Positions 60,800 to 64,000 of a stretch of 64,000 bases of DNA are shown piece by piece. A program made the translations under genes and the position numbers. This DNA comes from Bacteroidota bacterium (lineage in GTDB: Bacteria; Bacteroidota; Bacteroidia; Chitinophagales; Chitinophagaceae). The stretch spans positions 1 to 64,000 of the forward strand of contig JAFDXF010000087.1 in NCBI GenBank assembly GCA_018268055.1. The letters are read 5' to 3'. The notes under the pieces were generated by a model. The model saw only the letters and a list, made by a program, of their open reading frames with translations, made no database searches and was not told the origin of the DNA. Numbering within the stretch: the first letter of the stretch is position 1; every line of letters starts with the position of its first letter.

Positions 60800-61471
60800 A
60801 TGGAAGTTAAAATTGATGAAAGTTGGAAGAATGTCTTGAAAAGTGAATTTTCTCAATCTTATTTTGAACAAATTGTTTTACACCTGAAAACAGAGAAAAA
60901 ACAGGGCAAAATTATTTACCCTCTTGGCTCACATATCTTCAATGCATTTAATACAACGCCGTTCACCGATATAAAAGTCGTTATTTTAGGTCAAGACCCT
61001 TATCATGGAGCAGGCCAAGCGCATGGATTATGTTTTTCTGTACAGCATGGGATAGCTCCTCCTCCTTCATTAATCAATATATTTAAAGAACTTTATGAAG
61101 ATACCGGTACACCTATACCCAATCATGGAAACTTAACTGAATGGGCAAAACAAGGAGTATTTTTATTGAACGCATCTCTTACAGTACGAGCAGGCGAACC
61201 AATGAGCCATTCCAAAATCGGGTGGGCAAGATTTACAGACACAGTAATTCAAAAAATATCGCAACAAAAAGAAAACGTAGTCTTTCTTCTTTGGGGTAAA
61301 TTTGCTCAGGAAAAAAGAATGTTGATAGATGAGCAAAAGCATTTGATTTTGAAAGCGGCTCATCCTTCACCACTTTCTGCTCATGCAGGTTTTTTCGGTT
61401 GCAGACATTTTTCCAAAACAAATGAATACCTTGTTTCAAAAGGAATTGATCCTATAAACTGGCAACTATAA
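60800..61471 (+). CDS. ung: Uracil-DNA glycosylase (family 1)
   Basis: 223 aa base-excision repair enzyme removing uracil from DNA. The water-activating loop is GQDPYHGAGQAHGLCFSV with catalytic D66. Pro/Ser and Leu loops are in PPPSLINIFKEL and HPSPLSAHAGFFGCRHFSK, with the catalytic His first in that box. Its TAA overlaps the next ATG (TAATG), so plsC is translationally coupled. Confidence 0.96.
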   Translation: MEVKIDESWKNVLKSEFSQSYFEQIVLHLKTEKKQGKIIYPLGSHIFNAFNTTPFTDIKVVILGQDPYHGAGQAHGLCFSVQHGIAPPPSLINIFKELYEDTGTPIPNHGNLTEWAKQGVFLLNASLTVRAGEPMSHSKIGWARFTDTVIQKISQQKENVVFLLWGKFAQEKRMLIDEQKHLILKAAHPSPLSAHAGFFGCRHFSKTNEYLVSKGIDPINWQL

Positions 61472-62208
61472 TGCGTACTTTAAAAAATATTCTGGCAGCA
61501 ATTTTTGCTTTTTGGGCTTTGATTACTTTTATCCTGACTTTTTTAATCATTTTTATCCCTTCAATGATTAGCTGGTTAATTCCAAATCCGGCGGGACAAA
61601 AATATTTTATCGGAGTATCACGTATCTGGATGAGCGTATGGCTTACCATTACCGGCTGTTCTTACCGTGTAAAGGGAACAAAAAATTTTATCAAAGGAGA
61701 AACTTATATTGTAACGTGCAATCATAACTCTTTGCTGGATGTGCCACTTTCCTCTCCTTTTATACCCGGAGCAAATAAAACAATAGCAAAGTCAACTTTT
61801 GTCAAGGTGCCTATTTTTGGCTTCTTTTATATGCGTGGCTCCGTATTGGTAAATCGTAAAAGTGAAACAAGTAGAAGACAGAGTTTTGACAAGATGAAAA
61901 ATGTTTTAAAACAAGGAATGCACATGTGCATCTATCCGGAAGGCACTCGTAATAGAACAACAGAGCCACTAAAGAAATTTCACGATGGGGCATTTCGTCT
62001 TGCGGTAGATACAAAAAAATCAATAATCCCTTCCGTAATTTTTAATACAAAAAAAGTATTGCCACCCGAAAAATCATTTTGGTTTTGGCCCGGTAGAGTG
62101 GAAATTCATTTTCTATCTCCTATATCATCTATAGGCAAAACTTCAGATGAGTTAAAAGATGAAGTTTTCAATAAGATGAAAGAATATTATTTGAAAGAAT
62201 CACACTAA
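61471..62208 (+). CDS. plsC: 1-acyl-sn-glycerol-3-phosphate acyltransferase
   Basis: 245 aa inner-membrane enzyme making phosphatidic acid from lysophosphatidic acid. An N-terminal membrane helix (about 5-35) leads to the catalytic H85-x4-D90 (TCNHNSLLDVP). The glycerophosphate-binding motif is in CIYPEGTRNRTTE. It is coupled to ung. The stop overlaps the convergent LptD-like gene by four bases (CTAA). LPLAT family membership is certain; the precise acceptor lipid is inferred. Confidence 0.9.
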   Translation: MRTLKNILAAIFAFWALITFILTFLIIFIPSMISWLIPNPAGQKYFIGVSRIWMSVWLTITGCSYRVKGTKNFIKGETYIVTCNHNSLLDVPLSSPFIPGANKTIAKSTFVKVPIFGFFYMRGSVLVNRKSETSRRQSFDKMKNVLKQGMHMCIYPEGTRNRTTEPLKKFHDGAFRLAVDTKKSIIPSVIFNTKKVLPPEKSFWFWPGRVEIHFLSPISSIGKTSDELKDEVFNKMKEYYLKESH

Positions 62209-64000
62209 AAACTCTGGAAAGATCTTGTGCGGTTAATTCTTAAATCTTGCAATAAGGATGATTTAGGATTGATGGTAAAGCTAAAATACCGATATAAACC
62301 AACCGGTGTTACATTGATAGATAATTGCCAGCAATGCAAATCTCGATTGATGGACATTTGAAAAGTCTGTAGTTTCTTAGTATGTAAATCATAAAAACCA
62401 TTTGTGCTGAAATTCCATTTTGGCGTAAGGTTGAAGCTGCCATTGAAGTTTAAATTGGAAGAAAATTCTTTGGTAAATCCTGAATAATCACTTTTTAACT
62501 TGCTATAAAAAGTAAGAGAATATCCCACATTAAGTTGCCATGGAATATTGAAATCAACAAAATCGCCGGGGTTTTGTTGCATATACGCCATCAGTTGTCG
62601 TTGGTCTGCAACTAAACTTGGGTCATTCAATCGCTGCTCCACCATTTTCTTTTTAGCTTCTTCTTTCTTAGCATCTTTGGGCTTACTTTTAAAATTGCTA
62701 CTAACGGAGATCGTACCATAAGTCAATCTTCCGAGTTGAAACTTATTTCCTTGCCATAAATATTTATTAATATCTCTACCCATACTATCCACCTGATACG
62801 GATCTAAAGCGCTATTGGCAGAAATATTAATTTTATCAAACAATGTAGTGCGGAAATATAAATTGAATATATCGAGCTTTAATGAATCACGAAGAAAGTT
62901 GTATCCTCCGCTTATTCCAAATCCATCAATCAGTTTCTTTGCAGTAATTTTTGTTGTAGTCGTGTCCGATTTTTTCCTCCATTTATATTCTACGTTGTTA
63001 TCTATTTGAAAGCCAAATCCACCCGTTTTGCCTTTAGAAAAACCGGGATATAAAGCACCTTCAAATTCAGAAAACTCCATAAGATAACCGGCACTATTTA
63101 TTTGTGTTTTATAAAAATGATTTTTAGATAGGTCAGGCTTATAATTGACACTGAATGATGGTCGCACTACATGCCTGATTGCTTGCAATCCTGTTTTCCT
63201 TTTGAATTGAAGTGTTCCGAACATAGCCGTATTAAAACTCAATCCAAAAGCAACTTGCTGATCCATGAATATCCCTTTTGTAATGGAAGTATCTATCTTT
63301 TGTGTAGCATTATTCCAAGTTCTTCTGAATTTTTGAGCAATCCAAACTTGCTGTATTGACACATTGGGAGAAACAATAACAGCTCCACCCATTATAGGAG
63401 GAAGAGATAAAGTGATTGGAAAGTTATGTTGAGCACCCCATTGTAGTGTATCAATCAGGTTTCGAAATGAAAAAGCCGTGTCATAAAACGAAACTTGATT
63501 TCTGAAATTACCAAAATATCCAATACCTAACTTTTCATACCATTTAGCAGCGCCTACTCCATTCTTTTTTTGAAATGGGTACTGTGTATTCACTGTGAAT
63601 CCAACATCCGGCAGACTTAAATTAATCAAGTGAGTAAAATTATTCTGACTGTGATTGGCGCTCATAGTCAGGTTGTAAGGTTTGCCCGCCCACGATTTTG
63701 AATAGGCAATAGATGATGTTTGAATATTTTGAAAATTCATTTGTGGGCTGTTGGGCACTAACCTATTGAACTTTGTAGAACTTGCGCTCACATTTGCAGA
63801 AAATTGTGTACCCGGTCTTGCACGACTATCTACTGAGTGATACCAGTTAACAGAAAATGTTTTGGTTTTAGAAAAATCCGGATCGCCTTTAAAATTTAGT
63901 TTAGTGCTTTGCATACTAAGATTAAACGCACCATTGTACCGATAGCGCTTCCGATAGCTTGGGTTTAAATTGACTGACCAACCTCCATAAGAATAAATAT
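62205..64000 (-). CDS. LptD-like LPS assembly outer-membrane protein (5' end beyond window)
   Basis: The frame stays open to the window edge, so at least 598 residues of the C-terminal part are present. The ATG at 63914 is internal, since upstream codons continue the same pattern (YSYGGWSVNLNPSYRKRYRY). Alternating Tyr/Phe/Asn-rich beta strands (KPYNLTMSANHSQNNFTHLI, GYSLTFYSKLKSDYSGF) and a final NRTRSFQSF fit the large barrel of Bacteroidota putative LptD proteins, which insert lipopolysaccharide. A lysine-rich loop (KSKPKDAKKEEAKKKMVEQR) is present. The assignment rests on composition and context rather than a single motif. Confidence 0.72.
   Translation of the reverse strand, partial: IYSYGGWSVNLNPSYRKRYRYNGAFNLSMQSTKLNFKGDPDFSKTKTFSVNWYHSVDSRARPGTQFSANVSASSTKFNRLVPNSPQMNFQNIQTSSIAYSKSWAGKPYNLTMSANHSQNNFTHLINLSLPDVGFTVNTQYPFQKKNGVGAAKWYEKLGIGYFGNFRNQVSFYDTAFSFRNLIDTLQWGAQHNFPITLSLPPIMGGAVIVSPNVSIQQVWIAQKFRRTWNNATQKIDTSITKGIFMDQQVAFGLSFNTAMFGTLQFKRKTGLQAIRHVVRPSFSVNYKPDLSKNHFYKTQINSAGYLMEFSEFEGALYPGFSKGKTGGFGFQIDNNVEYKWRKKSDTTTTKITAKKLIDGFGISGGYNFLRDSLKLDIFNLYFRTTLFDKINISANSALDPYQVDSMGRDINKYLWQGNKFQLGRLTYGTISVSSNFKSKPKDAKKEEAKKKMVEQRLNDPSLVADQRQLMAYMQQNPGDFVDFNIPWQLNVGYSLTFYSKLKSDYSGFTKEFSSNLNFNGSFNLTPKWNFSTNGFYDLHTKKLQTFQMSINRDLHCWQLSINVTPVGLYRYFSFTINPKSSLLQDLRINRTRSFQSF

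Overview
The window reads as chromosomal DNA of a Bacteroidota bacterium, most likely a member of the Chitinophagia (Chitinophagaceae-like). The phylum call rests on AT-rich DNA, repeated TAnnTTTG-type -7 promoter elements just upstream of starts, a TonB-dependent receptor with a carboxypeptidase-like N-terminal domain, bacillithiol synthesis (BshC), WG-repeat proteins and an LptD-like outer-membrane protein. The family-level guess is an impression from gene content and was not tested. Most of the window is ordinary housekeeping and catabolic DNA. No prophage, transposase, CRISPR array or classical defence island was seen.

Layout. 1-923: a tandem array of ~72-bp hairpin-forming repeats. One repeat unit is split in its A-rich loop by a gene for a GxxExxY (PD-(D/E)XK-like) protein; this is the most unusual structure here. 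1-8.8 kb: a glycine-rich TonB-like protein, folC, a leftward operon fbp / ABC ATPase / FKBP isomerase / Nudix hydrolase, aspartate kinase, and an L,D-transpeptidase joined to a TonB-C-like domain. 9-17.8 kb: 4-hydroxyphenylpyruvate dioxygenase, then purK and purE separated by a complete RND efflux operon (adaptor, pump, outer-membrane factor). 17.8-21.7 kb: bshC with a hydroxyproline pair (epimerase and D-amino-acid dehydrogenase). 21.9-30 kb: WG-repeat/zinc-finger protein, sterol-desaturase-family protein, GH63-like glucosidase, cytidine deaminase, signal peptidase I. 30-34.2 kb: a sigma-54 activator without DNA-binding domain, pdhB and two lipoproteins. 34.6-38.7 kb: MalQ, dipeptide epimerase and a frameshifted small membrane protein. 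38.8-40.8 kb: a run of very small genes. 40.8-51.3 kb: SMC, an amidase-like lipoprotein, an E-set protein, an arginase-family enzyme, a TonB-dependent receptor, an RmlD-like reductase and an exported protein. 51.5-60.5 kb: pfkA-pyk, hutU, deoD, hutH and exported proteins of unknown role. 60.5-64 kb: tRNA-Arg(TCT) with a degenerate duplicate, ung-plsC and a partial lptD.

How the genes work together. Central carbon flux is represented on both sides (pfkA/pyk against fbp, plus pdhB). Alpha-glucan handling is represented by MalQ with starch-binding domains and by the GH63-like enzyme. Amino-acid breakdown is a theme: histidine (hutH, hutU), tyrosine (HPPD), hydroxyproline (epimerase plus dehydrogenase) and arginine or formiminoglutamate (arginase family). 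Cell-envelope genes are scattered through the window: LptD, PlsC, L,D-transpeptidase, amidase, lepB, RND efflux and TonB parts.

Several small genes were found by reading the DNA directly: a 51-aa membrane protein with its own promoter and terminator, a leftward 45-codon gene that ends at a TAG followed by 19 further open codons, and an 86-codon membrane protein broken at a T7 run. Many starts were set by the promoter position or family N-terminus rather than by the longest reading frame.
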